Origin: Thermoleophilaceae bacterium
Lineage (GTDB): Bacteria; Actinomycetota; Thermoleophilia; Solirubrobacterales; Thermoleophilaceae
Assembly: GCA_030446485.1 (NCBI GenBank)
Contig: JAUJNF010000011.1
Location: 29,913 to 93,912, forward strand
Direction: 5' to 3'
DNA length: 64,000 nucleotides
The position numbers and the translations under genes were made by a program. The notes under the pieces were generated by a model that saw only the letters and a program-made list of their open reading frames with translations, was not told the origin of the DNA and did no database searches. Positions 25,229 through 32,286 of this stretch are shown one piece after another; the stretch's first letter is position 1; every line of letters begins with the position of its first letter.

Positions 25229-26014
25229 CTGTCCTACGAGACCATCCTGTACCACGTGGCGCCGAACGGAGTGGCCACCATCACGCTCGACCAGCCCGAC
25301 ACGCGCAACGCGCTGTCGAACGAGCTCCTCGGCGAGCTGATCGACGCCTTCACGGGTGCGCGGGCCGACGACGCCGTGCGCTGCGTGGTGCTGACCTCTT
25401 CGCACGAGAAGGTCTTCTCCTCCGGCGGAAACCTGTCGGGCTTCGCCGGGGAGGTGCCGCTCGTGCACAAGCACTTCGGCTCCGAGCGGTTCGTGCGCCT
25501 CTTCAGGCTGATCGGCGAGCTCGGCAAGCCCTCGCTGTGCGCCGCCAACGGGCACGTGCTGGCCGGCGCCCTCGGCATTGCGCTGGCCTGCGACCTCGTG
25601 ATCGCGCGGGAGGGAGCCACCTTCGGCACGCCGGAGATCAACGTCGGGCTCTTCCCGTTCATGATCATGGCCCTGATCTACCGCAACGTGCCGCGCAAGA
25701 AGACGAACGAGCTGCTGCTGCTCGGCGAGCGCCTCAGCGCCGGCGAGGCGCTCGCCGCGGGGATCGTGAACCGGGTCGTGTCCGCGGAGGACTTCGGCGC
25801 GGCGGTCGACGACTGGTCGGCCAAGCTCGCTGGCAAGTCGCCGGCCCTGATGCGCCTCGGCAAGGACGCGATCTTCCGCCAGCAGGACATGGCTTTCCAC
25901 GACGCGCTCGAGTTCCTCCACGCCCAGCTCACAATCGCCCTCTCCACCGAGGACGTGGTCGAGGGCGTGACGGCGTTCTTCGAGAAGCGGGAGCCGAGGT
26001 GGGTCGGGAGATGA
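25229..26014 (+). CDS. Enoyl-CoA hydratase/isomerase family protein (probable CTG start)
   Basis: A crotonase-fold enzyme of about 261 residues: VATITLDQPDTRNALS, FSSGGNLSGF (first oxyanion hole), ANGHVLAGALGIALACDLVIA (second), FGTPEINVGLFPF, and a C-terminal FEKREPRW. The first conventional start in frame is GTG at 25256, but that drops the conserved opening SYETILYHVAPNG. A CTG at 25229 preceded 6 nt upstream by GGAGG restores it, so I place the start there; CTG starts are rare. The second oxyanion segment carries alanine-rich sequence instead of GGG, so hydratase activity is uncertain. It is first in the acyl-CoA catabolic operon. Confidence 0.82.
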   Translation: MSYETILYHVAPNGVATITLDQPDTRNALSNELLGELIDAFTGARADDAVRCVVLTSSHEKVFSSGGNLSGFAGEVPLVHKHFGSERFVRLFRLIGELGKPSLCAANGHVLAGALGIALACDLVIAREGATFGTPEINVGLFPFMIMALIYRNVPRKKTNELLLLGERLSAGEALAAGIVNRVVSAEDFGAAVDDWSAKLAGKSPALMRLGKDAIFRQQDMAFHDALEFLHAQLTIALSTEDVVEGVTAFFEKREPRWVGR

Positions 26015-26056
26015 GTGGACCGCGGACGGTGCACGGTGGACGGGTTGACAGTTGAC
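26014..26056 (+). repeat. Degenerate heptad array starting at the stop codon
   Basis: Six units in the order AGTGGAC, CGCGGAC, GGTGCAC, GGTGGAC, (one extra G), GGTTGAC, AGTTGAC. The first unit begins on the last base of the hydratase TGA. The array fills most of the 49-nt gap to the next ATG. It combines the GGTGGAC and AGTTGAC types found separately elsewhere, linking them as one family. Confidence 0.75.
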
Positions 26057-26063
26057 GGGGTCC

Positions 26064-26903
26064 ATGGGCGTATCTCTCATCTCGCTTTCCTGCCGTATCT
26101 CCGATCGTGCGCTCGGGCCCGTGCGGGGTGTCGAGGCGTTCAGTCCGCTCGTGGCCGAGCGGCTCGGCGAGGTGCCGCGGAAGATCGGTTCGGCGGTCGA
26201 GCCGTTCGAGGCGGGCTGGGCCGATGACCTCGCCGCTGCCCGGGGCTGCCTGCTCGAGGCCGGTGGGCAGGTCGAGGACGCTCTGGCCGCGGGACGCGTG
26301 CCGGTGCTGGTGTCGAGCGACTGTGCCCTGGCGCTCACCACGCTGCCCACGGTCGCGCGACTGCGGCCCGACGCGCGCGTGCTGTGGCTGGACGCGCACG
26401 GGGACTTCAACACCCCGGACACCACGGCCAGCGGCTACCTGGGCGGCATGGCCCTGGCCGGCGCCTGCCGAGCCTGGGAGAGCGGCTTCGACGGGGAGAT
26501 GCCGGCCGAGCGAGTGGTGCTGGCCGGCGTGCGAGACCTCGAGGCCGGCGAGCGCGAGGCGCTCGAGCGGAGCGCGGTCACCGTGATCGGCTCGAGCCTC
26601 GAGACGCTCGTGTACGTGAAGAACGCCCTCGACCGCGCCCCGGTGTTCGTGCACCTCGACCTCGACGTGCTCGACCCCCAGGACTTCCCGGCGTGGATCC
26701 CGGCCGAGGGAGGGCTTCGCGGGGAGAAGCTCTACGACCTGCTGGAGGCCGTCTGCGACGAGTGCGAGCTGGTCGGCCTCGAGGTCACCGTCACCTGCGG
26801 CCCGACGGACCGGCTGGAGATCCAGGCCGCCACCTCCACGGCCCTGCACGCGATGGGTCCCTTGTTCGACGCCGTCAAGAGAGGAGCCCGTGTCAGCCAC
26901 TGA
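26064..26903 (+). CDS. Ureohydrolase (arginase/agmatinase)-family protein
   Basis: A 279-residue alpha/beta protein with the arginase-family manganese motifs WLDAHGDFNTP (DAHxD) and HLDLDVLDP (DxDxxDP). The first motif, normally GGDHS, reads SSDCALA: cysteine replaces the first metal-ligand histidine. Either one metal is lost or a different metal or substrate is used, so arginase or agmatinase activity should not be assumed. The start is taken as ATG 26064; a TTG at 26052 lies inside the heptad repeat. The end overlaps the next gene by 14 nt. Its presence in an acyl-CoA operon suggests hydrolysis of an amidino or formimino compound made in that pathway. Confidence 0.8.
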   Translation: MGVSLISLSCRISDRALGPVRGVEAFSPLVAERLGEVPRKIGSAVEPFEAGWADDLAAARGCLLEAGGQVEDALAAGRVPVLVSSDCALALTTLPTVARLRPDARVLWLDAHGDFNTPDTTASGYLGGMALAGACRAWESGFDGEMPAERVVLAGVRDLEAGEREALERSAVTVIGSSLETLVYVKNALDRAPVFVHLDLDVLDPQDFPAWIPAEGGLRGEKLYDLLEAVCDECELVGLEVTVTCGPTDRLEIQAATSTALHAMGPLFDAVKRGARVSH

Positions 26904-28464
26904 TACCACGCAGTCGATCCTCCGCCCCCTGGTCGAGGAGCTCCACGAGCGGCGGGAGCGCGCGCGGCTCGGCGGAGGCGAGGAGAAGATCGCCAAGCAG
27001 CACTCGCGCGACAAGCTCACCGCCCGCGAGCGGCTCGCGCTGCTGATCGACGCCGGCACCTTCGTCGAGCTCGGCATCCACGGGCGGCCGCACTTTTCGC
27101 AGGCCTCGATGCAGGGCGTCGACGCGCCGGCCGACGGGGTGATCACGGGCTACGGGAAGGTCGAGGGTCGCCTGGTGGCCGTGTGCGCCTACGACTTCAC
27201 GGTGATGGCGGGCTCGATGGGCATGACCGGCGAGCTGAAGGTCACCCGGCTGCGCGAGCTCGCGCTCGGCAAGCGCATCCCGTTCGTCTGGCTGCTCGAC
27301 TCCGCCGGCGCGCGGATCCAGGAGGCGGTCGGCTCGCTGTTCGCCGGCTCGGGCCACCTCTTCCGCGAGGAGGTGACGATGAGCGGGGTGATCCCGCAGG
27401 TGGCCGCGCTGATGGGGCCGTGCGCGGCGGGCACCGCCTACATCCCGGGTCTCGCCGACTTCGTGCCGATGGTCCGTGGCCGGGGCTCGATGGCGCTGGC
27501 CGGGCCCCACCTCGTGCGCGCCGCCACCGGCGAGGACGTGACCCAAGAGGAGCTCGGCGGCTCGCGCGTGCACTGCCGCAAGTCGGGCGTCGGCGACCTC
27601 GAGGTGGGCTCCGACGAGGAGTGCATCCAGTCGGTGAAGGACTACCTGTCGTTCTTCCCCTCGAACTGCGAGGAGAAGCCCCCGCTGCGGGAGAGCGACG
27701 ACCCCGTCGACCGCATGGACGAGGAGCTGCTCGACGTTATCCCCGAGTCCAACCGCAAGCCCTACGACATGTACGAGGTGATCGGCCGGATCGTGGACGA
27801 CGGCTGGTGGTTCGACATCAAGCCGCAGTTCGCGAAGACCGTGATCACCTGCCTCGCCCGCATGGGCGGCCGGCCGGTGGGCATCGTGGCCAACCAGCCG
27901 AGGCAGCTCGGCGGCATCCTCGACAACGACTCGGCCGACAAGGCCGCGCGCTTCATCAACCTGTGCGACGCCTTCGGGGTTCCGCTCCTCTTCCTCCAGG
28001 ACGTGCCCGGGTTCATGGTCGGCACCAAGGTCGAGGAGGCGGGCATCATCCGCCACGGGGCCAAGATGCTCTACGCGGTGTCCCGCGCGACCGTGCCCAA
28101 GGTGACGGTGATCCTTCGCAAGGCCTACGGCGCCGGCTACTACGTGATGTGCGGGAAGGCCTACGAGCCCGACCTGATCGTGGCCTGGCCGAGCGCCGAG
28201 ATCTCGGTGATGGGCGCGGAGGGGGCGGTGGAGATCATCTTCCGCAAGCAGGTCGACTCGGCCGAGGACCCCGCGGCCAAGAAGGCCGAGCTGATCGACG
28301 GCTTCCGAAAGATCATCGACCCCTACATCGCCGCGGGCAACGACCTGATCGACGACATCATCGACCCGCGCGAGACGCGCCCGACGGTGATACGGGCGCT
28401 GGAGATGGCGGCCACGAAGAGGGTGGAGAGGCCGTGGAAGCGGCATGGGGTGATGCCGGTATGA
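26890..28464 (+). CDS. Acyl-CoA carboxylase, carboxyltransferase (beta) subunit
   Basis: A 524-residue carboxyltransferase of the propionyl-/methylcrotonyl-CoA carboxylase type. It transfers CO2 from carboxybiotin to an acyl-CoA. Motifs: DKLTARERLALLIDAGTFVELG, DFTVMAGSMG, LLDSAGARIQEAVGSL (first oxyanion region), GPCAAGTAYIPGLADF, FLQDVPGFMVG (second oxyanion region) and KAYGAGYYVMCGKAYEPD. The substrate (propionyl, methylcrotonyl, geranyl) cannot be read reliably. It lacks a biotin domain, so it needs a separate biotinyl subunit; the 70-residue carrier at 7.4 kb is a candidate. It starts with GTG inside the upstream gene. A GGTGGAC array starts right after its stop. Confidence 0.92.
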   Translation: MSATDTTQSILRPLVEELHERRERARLGGGEEKIAKQHSRDKLTARERLALLIDAGTFVELGIHGRPHFSQASMQGVDAPADGVITGYGKVEGRLVAVCAYDFTVMAGSMGMTGELKVTRLRELALGKRIPFVWLLDSAGARIQEAVGSLFAGSGHLFREEVTMSGVIPQVAALMGPCAAGTAYIPGLADFVPMVRGRGSMALAGPHLVRAATGEDVTQEELGGSRVHCRKSGVGDLEVGSDEECIQSVKDYLSFFPSNCEEKPPLRESDDPVDRMDEELLDVIPESNRKPYDMYEVIGRIVDDGWWFDIKPQFAKTVITCLARMGGRPVGIVANQPRQLGGILDNDSADKAARFINLCDAFGVPLLFLQDVPGFMVGTKVEEAGIIRHGAKMLYAVSRATVPKVTVILRKAYGAGYYVMCGKAYEPDLIVAWPSAEISVMGAEGAVEIIFRKQVDSAEDPAAKKAELIDGFRKIIDPYIAAGNDLIDDIIDPRETRPTVIRALEMAATKRVERPWKRHGVMPV

Positions 28465-28907
28465 GGTGGACGGTGGACGGTGGACGGTGGACAGGGCTGC
28501 GTTATGGCAGCTTCCTGATCAATCCGTTCAACATGCGGCCCAGCCGATCGAGGTCGTCGGCGTGATCGTCGTCGGTGAGGCCGCGGGCGTTCGCTCTGAG
28601 CAGCCAGTGCTCGGCTTCGTAGAGGGATCCACGAGCGATGAACAGGAACCGTCGCCTGTCGGCACGGTGCCAGCGACCGGCGCCTTCGGCGATGTTCGCC
28701 CCGATCGAGTCGGCTGCACGAACGAGCTGGAGACCCGCGGACCATCTGTCGAACGCCTGCCAACGAAGCACGTCGACTCGGACCTCGTCAGCAAAGGCTA
28801 CCGCGTGCTTGTAGACGTCGAGGTCATGAAAGTCACTGGCCATGCTGCTTCAAGCAGCAACGGACCAGTAATAGCCCCTGTCCACCGTCCACCGTCCACC
28901 GTCCACC
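28465..28907. mobile_element. Inverted-repeat-bounded cassette with a four-helix-bundle gene
   Basis: The left end (28465-28498) is four perfect copies of GGTGGAC followed by AGGGCT, beginning immediately after the carboxyltransferase TGA. The right end (28874-28907) is the inverse: AGCCCCT followed by four perfect copies of GTCCACC, ending 4 nt before the ATG of the next operon gene. The two ends match over about 34 bp with one extra G. The 375 nt between are filled by a single minus-strand gene. The cassette splits two genes that otherwise would be operon neighbours. No transposase and no clear target duplication are seen, so movement, if any, would be in trans or by recombination between arrays. 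Confidence 0.6.
28502..28843 (-). CDS. Four-helix-bundle protein (23S rRNA intervening-sequence protein family)
   Basis: A 113-residue, all-helical protein. It opens with FHDLDVYKHAVAFADEV, then FDRWSAGLQLVRAADSIGANIAEGAGRW and RRFLFIARGSLYEAEHWLLRA, the hallmark pattern of the S23/IVP family: an L-V-Y-x-A-A start, A-x-S-I-x-x-N-I-A-E-G, and S-x-x-E-x-x. Such genes occur inside 23S rRNA insertions and beside diversity-generating systems. The biochemical role is poorly known; homologues form pentameric bundles that bind nucleic acid. Here it is alone inside a cassette bounded by GGTGGAC arrays, oriented against the surrounding operon. Codon use looks similar to neighbours. Confidence 0.88.
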   Translation of the reverse strand: MASDFHDLDVYKHAVAFADEVRVDVLRWQAFDRWSAGLQLVRAADSIGANIAEGAGRWHRADRRRFLFIARGSLYEAEHWLLRANARGLTDDDHADDLDRLGRMLNGLIRKLP

Positions 28908-28911
28908 AGAC

Positions 28912-29850
28912 ATGACCGACCCAACCATCATCACCTGCAGCATCAGCGGCGCCGTCGCCAATCGCGAGCAGTGCCCGGCGATTCCGTACACGCCGGAGGA
29001 GTACGCCGCCGAGGCGCGGCGGATAGTCAACGAGGGCGGCGCCATGATCCACATCCACGCGCGCACGCGCGAGGGCGTGCCGTCCTACGAGGTCGAGGAC
29101 TTCGCGGCGATCACCGAGGCCATCCGTGCGGAGGTCGACGACGTGATCGTGAACTACTCGACCGGCGCGATAGGGGTGCCGCTCGAGAAGCGGCTCGAGT
29201 ACCTGCGCGCGCTCGAGCCCGACGTGGCCGCGCTGAACATGGGCTCGATGAACTACGCCAAGTACTCGCGCAAGCGGCGGGACTTCGTGTTCAAGGCGGT
29301 GTTCGAGAACAGCTTCGACACGATCATCGCGCTGCTCGAGGTCATGAACAAGCACGGGATACGGCCGGAGCACGAGTGCTTCGACACCGGGCACGTGGCC
29401 AACCTCGATCCGCTGATGGACATGGGGCTGCTTCGCGAGCCGCTGCAGATCTCGTGTGTGATGGGCGTGACCGGCGGCATCCGCCCGAGCGTCCGCAACC
29501 TCGCCCACATGGCCGACCAGATTCCCGGCGGTGCCGACGGTCCCAACAACTGGGGCGTGATCGGCATCTCGCGCGATCAGTGGATGCTGGTGGCCGCGGC
29601 GCTGACCCTCGGGGGCAACATCCGCGTCGGCCTAGAGGACAACTTCTACCTCCCGAACGGGGAGATGGCGCGCTCGAACGGCGACCTGATCGCAAAGGCT
29701 CGCCAGATGACCGAGGACGTCGGCCGGCGGCCGGCCACGGTGGCCGAGGCGCGCGAGCTTCTCGGCGTGCCGAAGCGCGGCGAGGTCAGCAGGCGAGACG
29801 TCCTTCGGCACCCGCTGCAGGCTGCCGAACGGGCGGCGGGGGACGCGTGA
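28912..29850 (+). CDS. BKACE-family beta-keto acid cleavage enzyme
   Basis: A 312-residue TIM-barrel enzyme of the 3-keto-5-aminohexanoate cleavage (Kce/BKACE, DUF849) family, which condenses a beta-keto acid with acetyl-CoA and splits it into acetoacetate and a new acyl-CoA. Visible are the N-terminal ITCSISGAV, the zinc-binding MIHIHART (HxH), VNYSTGA, ALNMGSMN, ECFDTGHVANL and VMGVTGG, then GLEDNFYL at the C-terminal end, where a conserved glutamate helps bind metal. The keto-acid substrate varies widely in this family and is not predictable by eye. ATG lies 4 nt after the right-hand heptad array; the next gene starts 14 nt after its stop. Confidence 0.9.
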   Translation: MTDPTIITCSISGAVANREQCPAIPYTPEEYAAEARRIVNEGGAMIHIHARTREGVPSYEVEDFAAITEAIRAEVDDVIVNYSTGAIGVPLEKRLEYLRALEPDVAALNMGSMNYAKYSRKRRDFVFKAVFENSFDTIIALLEVMNKHGIRPEHECFDTGHVANLDPLMDMGLLREPLQISCVMGVTGGIRPSVRNLAHMADQIPGGADGPNNWGVIGISRDQWMLVAAALTLGGNIRVGLEDNFYLPNGEMARSNGDLIAKARQMTEDVGRRPATVAEARELLGVPKRGEVSRRDVLRHPLQAAERAAGDA

Positions 29851-29863
29851 GGGAGCTGCGCAC

Positions 29864-31087
29864 TTGAACGGACCGCTCACCGACCTGCGCATCCTCGACC
29901 TCTCGCGCCTCCTGCCCGGCGGGTTCTGCTCCCTGCTGCTCGCGGACTTCGGCGCCGAGGTCCTGAAGGTCGAGGACACCGGGATGGGCGACTACGTGCG
30001 CTGGGCGCCGCCCCACTACGAGGGCGCAGACGAGTCGGCGCGGTCCTCGCTCTACCTGGCGCTCAACCGCGGAAAGCGCTCGATCAGGGTCAATCTCAAG
30101 GAGGAGGCCGGCCGCGAGGTGCTCCTGCGCCTCGTCCGCGACTACGACGTGCTGCTCGAGTCTTTCCGGCCCGGTGTGCTCGACCGGCTGGGCGTCGGCT
30201 ACGAGCGGCTTCGCGAGGAGAACCCGGGCCTCGTGTACTGCGCGATCTCGGGCTACGGGCAGGACGGCCCCTACCGAGACCGCTCCGGGCACGACATGAA
30301 CTATCTGGGGCTGATCGGCATGCTCGGCCTGACCGGAGATCGCGATGGCCCGCCGGTGCAGTCCGCCGGCCAGATCGCCGACCTCGGCGGCGGCGCGCTC
30401 ATGGCCGCGTTCGGGATCATGACCGCCCTGCGCGAGCGCGAGCGCTCCGGCGCGGGGCAGTTCGTGGACGTCTCGATGGCCGACGGCGCGCTCTCGTGGA
30501 TGGCGATGATCGCCGGCCGCTACTTCTGCGACCGGGTGGTGCCCGAGCGGGGTGGCCTCGAGCTGGCGGGCTCGCTCCTCTGCTATCGGCCCTACGCGTG
30601 CCGCGACGGCCATGTGACGCTCGGCGCCCTCGAGCCCAAGTTCTGGTCGGCGTGGTGCCGCGGTGTCGGGCGCGAGGACCTCGTCGAGAAGCAGTTCGAG
30701 TCGCCGGGGTCGGAGGCCCACGCCGAGGTCGAGCGCATCTTCATGGAGCGCACCCGCGACGAGTGGCAGGCCTTCGCCTCCGAGCACGACTGCTGCCTCG
30801 AGCCGGTGCTGGGCCTCGGCGAGGCGCTCGACTCGGAGCTCGTGCGCGCGCGCGAGATGGTGGTGGAGCTCGACCAGCCGGGCGCCGGGCCGGTGCGCCA
30901 GCTCGGGGTGCCGGTCAAGCTCAGCCGGACCCCCGGCGCACCACAGGGCCCGGGGCCGGCGCTCGGGGAGCACACCGACGAAGTGCTCGCCGCCGCGGGC
31001 TACTCCGCTGACGAGATCGCAGAGCTGAAGGACTCCGGCTCGGTGGCCGGTCCCGCCGCGGGCGCGGCCGGCAGCTTCATGGCGTGA
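29864..31087 (+). CDS. Family III CoA-transferase / alpha-methylacyl-CoA racemase-like protein
   Basis: A 407-residue CaiB/BaiF-fold protein. The N-terminal LRILDLSRLLPGGFCSLLLADFGAEVLKVED is the CoA-binding start, then FRPGVLDRLG and ISGYGQDGPYRDRSGHDMNYL. The GHDxNY histidine and the aspartate in IADLGGG match, from memory, the His/Asp pair of alpha-methylacyl-CoA racemase, favouring racemase over CoA-transferase. The C-terminal part lacks the WxxF-type ends of formyl-CoA transferases. It starts with TTG at 29864. The final codons overlap the MerR gene (GTGA). Together with the carboxylase and hydratase it points to branched-chain acyl-CoA breakdown. Confidence 0.85.
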   Translation: MNGPLTDLRILDLSRLLPGGFCSLLLADFGAEVLKVEDTGMGDYVRWAPPHYEGADESARSSLYLALNRGKRSIRVNLKEEAGREVLLRLVRDYDVLLESFRPGVLDRLGVGYERLREENPGLVYCAISGYGQDGPYRDRSGHDMNYLGLIGMLGLTGDRDGPPVQSAGQIADLGGGALMAAFGIMTALRERERSGAGQFVDVSMADGALSWMAMIAGRYFCDRVVPERGGLELAGSLLCYRPYACRDGHVTLGALEPKFWSAWCRGVGREDLVEKQFESPGSEAHAEVERIFMERTRDEWQAFASEHDCCLEPVLGLGEALDSELVRAREMVVELDQPGAGPVRQLGVPVKLSRTPGAPQGPGPALGEHTDEVLAAAGYSADEIAELKDSGSVAGPAAGAAGSFMA

Positions 31088-31833
31088 GCCGCGCGGACCC
31101 CATCGACGGGGCGAGTGCCGACGGTCACAACGGCTTCGCCGCCGGCGAGGGCCTGCTCAAGATGCGCGACCTCGCCGCCGCGAGCGGCGTGAGCGCCGGC
31201 ACGATCAAGCACTACCTGCGCGAGGGGCTCCTCCCCGACCCGGTCAAGACCTCGCGCAACATGGCGTACTACCCGTCCGAGTTCGTCGAGCGCATCAGGC
31301 TGATCAAGCAGCTGCAGGAGGAGCGCTTCATGCCGCTCAAGGTGATCAAGGGCGTGCTCGACACCGGGCCCGAGCGCGCGCGGGCGCTTATCGAGCTCGA
31401 GGACCGGGTGCTCGAGCGCGCGCTCGCGGGCGAGCACCCCCGGCTGTCGGCGGCCGAGGTGAGACGCCGCTACGGCGTGCCCAAGGAGGTGCTCGACCGC
31501 CTGGCCGAGCTGGAGGTCCTCACGCCCAACACGCGCGGCTACTCGCCGCTCGACGTGCAGGTGGTCGAGGCCATCAGCCGCTTCCGCGCCGGCGGCTACG
31601 ACGAGCGGATCGGCTTCACTGTGTACGACACGCTGCGCTACAAGCGCGCGCTCGAGCAGCTGGTGAAGGAAGAGGTGGGGGTGCTGATGGAACGGCTGGC
31701 CGGGGAAGTCCACCCCGACCGGGCGGTCGAGCTGATCGAGAACGGAGCCGAGCCGCTCGGCAACCTGATGGCCGCCCTGCACTCGAAGCTGCTGGTGGCC
31801 GAGCTGCAGCGGCAGCGCGCCGCGCGAGGGTAG
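31084..31833 (+). CDS. MerR-family transcriptional regulator
   Basis: A 249-residue regulator with an N-terminal MerR winged helix: LLKMRDLAAASGVSAGTIKHYLREGLLPDP, the wing with RNMAYYPSEFVERI and the following helix KQLQEERFMPLKVIKGVL. The rest is a helical domain with a second HTH-like stretch (RLSAAEVRRRYGVPKEVLDRLAELEVL), unlike metal-sensing MerRs, whose C-termini are short with cysteines; none are present here. It overlaps the upstream gene by 4 nt, so it is the last operon gene and probably regulates it in response to an acyl-CoA or related ligand. The ligand is unknown. Confidence 0.87.
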   Translation: MSRADPIDGASADGHNGFAAGEGLLKMRDLAAASGVSAGTIKHYLREGLLPDPVKTSRNMAYYPSEFVERIRLIKQLQEERFMPLKVIKGVLDTGPERARALIELEDRVLERALAGEHPRLSAAEVRRRYGVPKEVLDRLAELEVLTPNTRGYSPLDVQVVEAISRFRAGGYDERIGFTVYDTLRYKRALEQLVKEEVGVLMERLAGEVHPDRAVELIENGAEPLGNLMAALHSKLLVAELQRQRAARG

Positions 31834-31913
31834 GGAAGCCCAAAAGCGCATCTTCACCGGCACCTCCCGCGGCGTCTCAGCCGGCGGCTCCGCGAGAGGG
31901 ACCCGACGCCGCC

Positions 31914-32159
31914 GTGGCAGAACATCCTGCTCGTGGCCTCTACGAGTACCGGCGCAGGCGCTTCGGCATCCGTGTGGACGGCGGCGACGTAGGCGACATC
32001 GAGCACCGCTCCTTGGCCTTCCAGCGACTCCAACGCGAGATCTTCGATTCCCAGCGCGCGGCGCTCGTGCGGCTGCGCAACGAGCGCGTGATCAGCGACG
32101 AGGTGTTGCGGCGGGTGGAGCGCGACCTCGACCTGGAGGACACGCGCCTCGAGATCTGA
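31914..32159 (+). CDS. Small protein resembling the C-terminal tail of a Na+/H+ antiporter
   Basis: An 81-residue charged protein from a GTG at 31914. It has no membrane segment. The sequence LQREIFDSQRAALVRLRNE followed by RVISDEVLRRVERDLDLEDTRLEI closely resembles, from memory, the cytoplasmic C-terminal helix of CPA1-type sodium/proton antiporters, which ends in the same way. The membrane part is absent upstream; the preceding 80 nt carry only a short open stretch. This is either a remnant of a deleted antiporter gene or an independently expressed tail. There is no clear Shine-Dalgarno. I cannot assign a function to the isolated piece. Confidence 0.6.
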   Translation: MAEHPARGLYEYRRRRFGIRVDGGDVGDIEHRSLAFQRLQREIFDSQRAALVRLRNERVISDEVLRRVERDLDLEDTRLEI

Positions 32160-32286
32160 GCGCGGACGTCGAAGCCTGCGCGGGAATCTTTCGACATTGG
32201 GATAGTGCCCGCTCGCCGTGAGCCCGTAGTGTGGACTGGTCGTAAACCACGCCGGCCCCACCCGACCGAAAAGGACCCGCCAAAGC

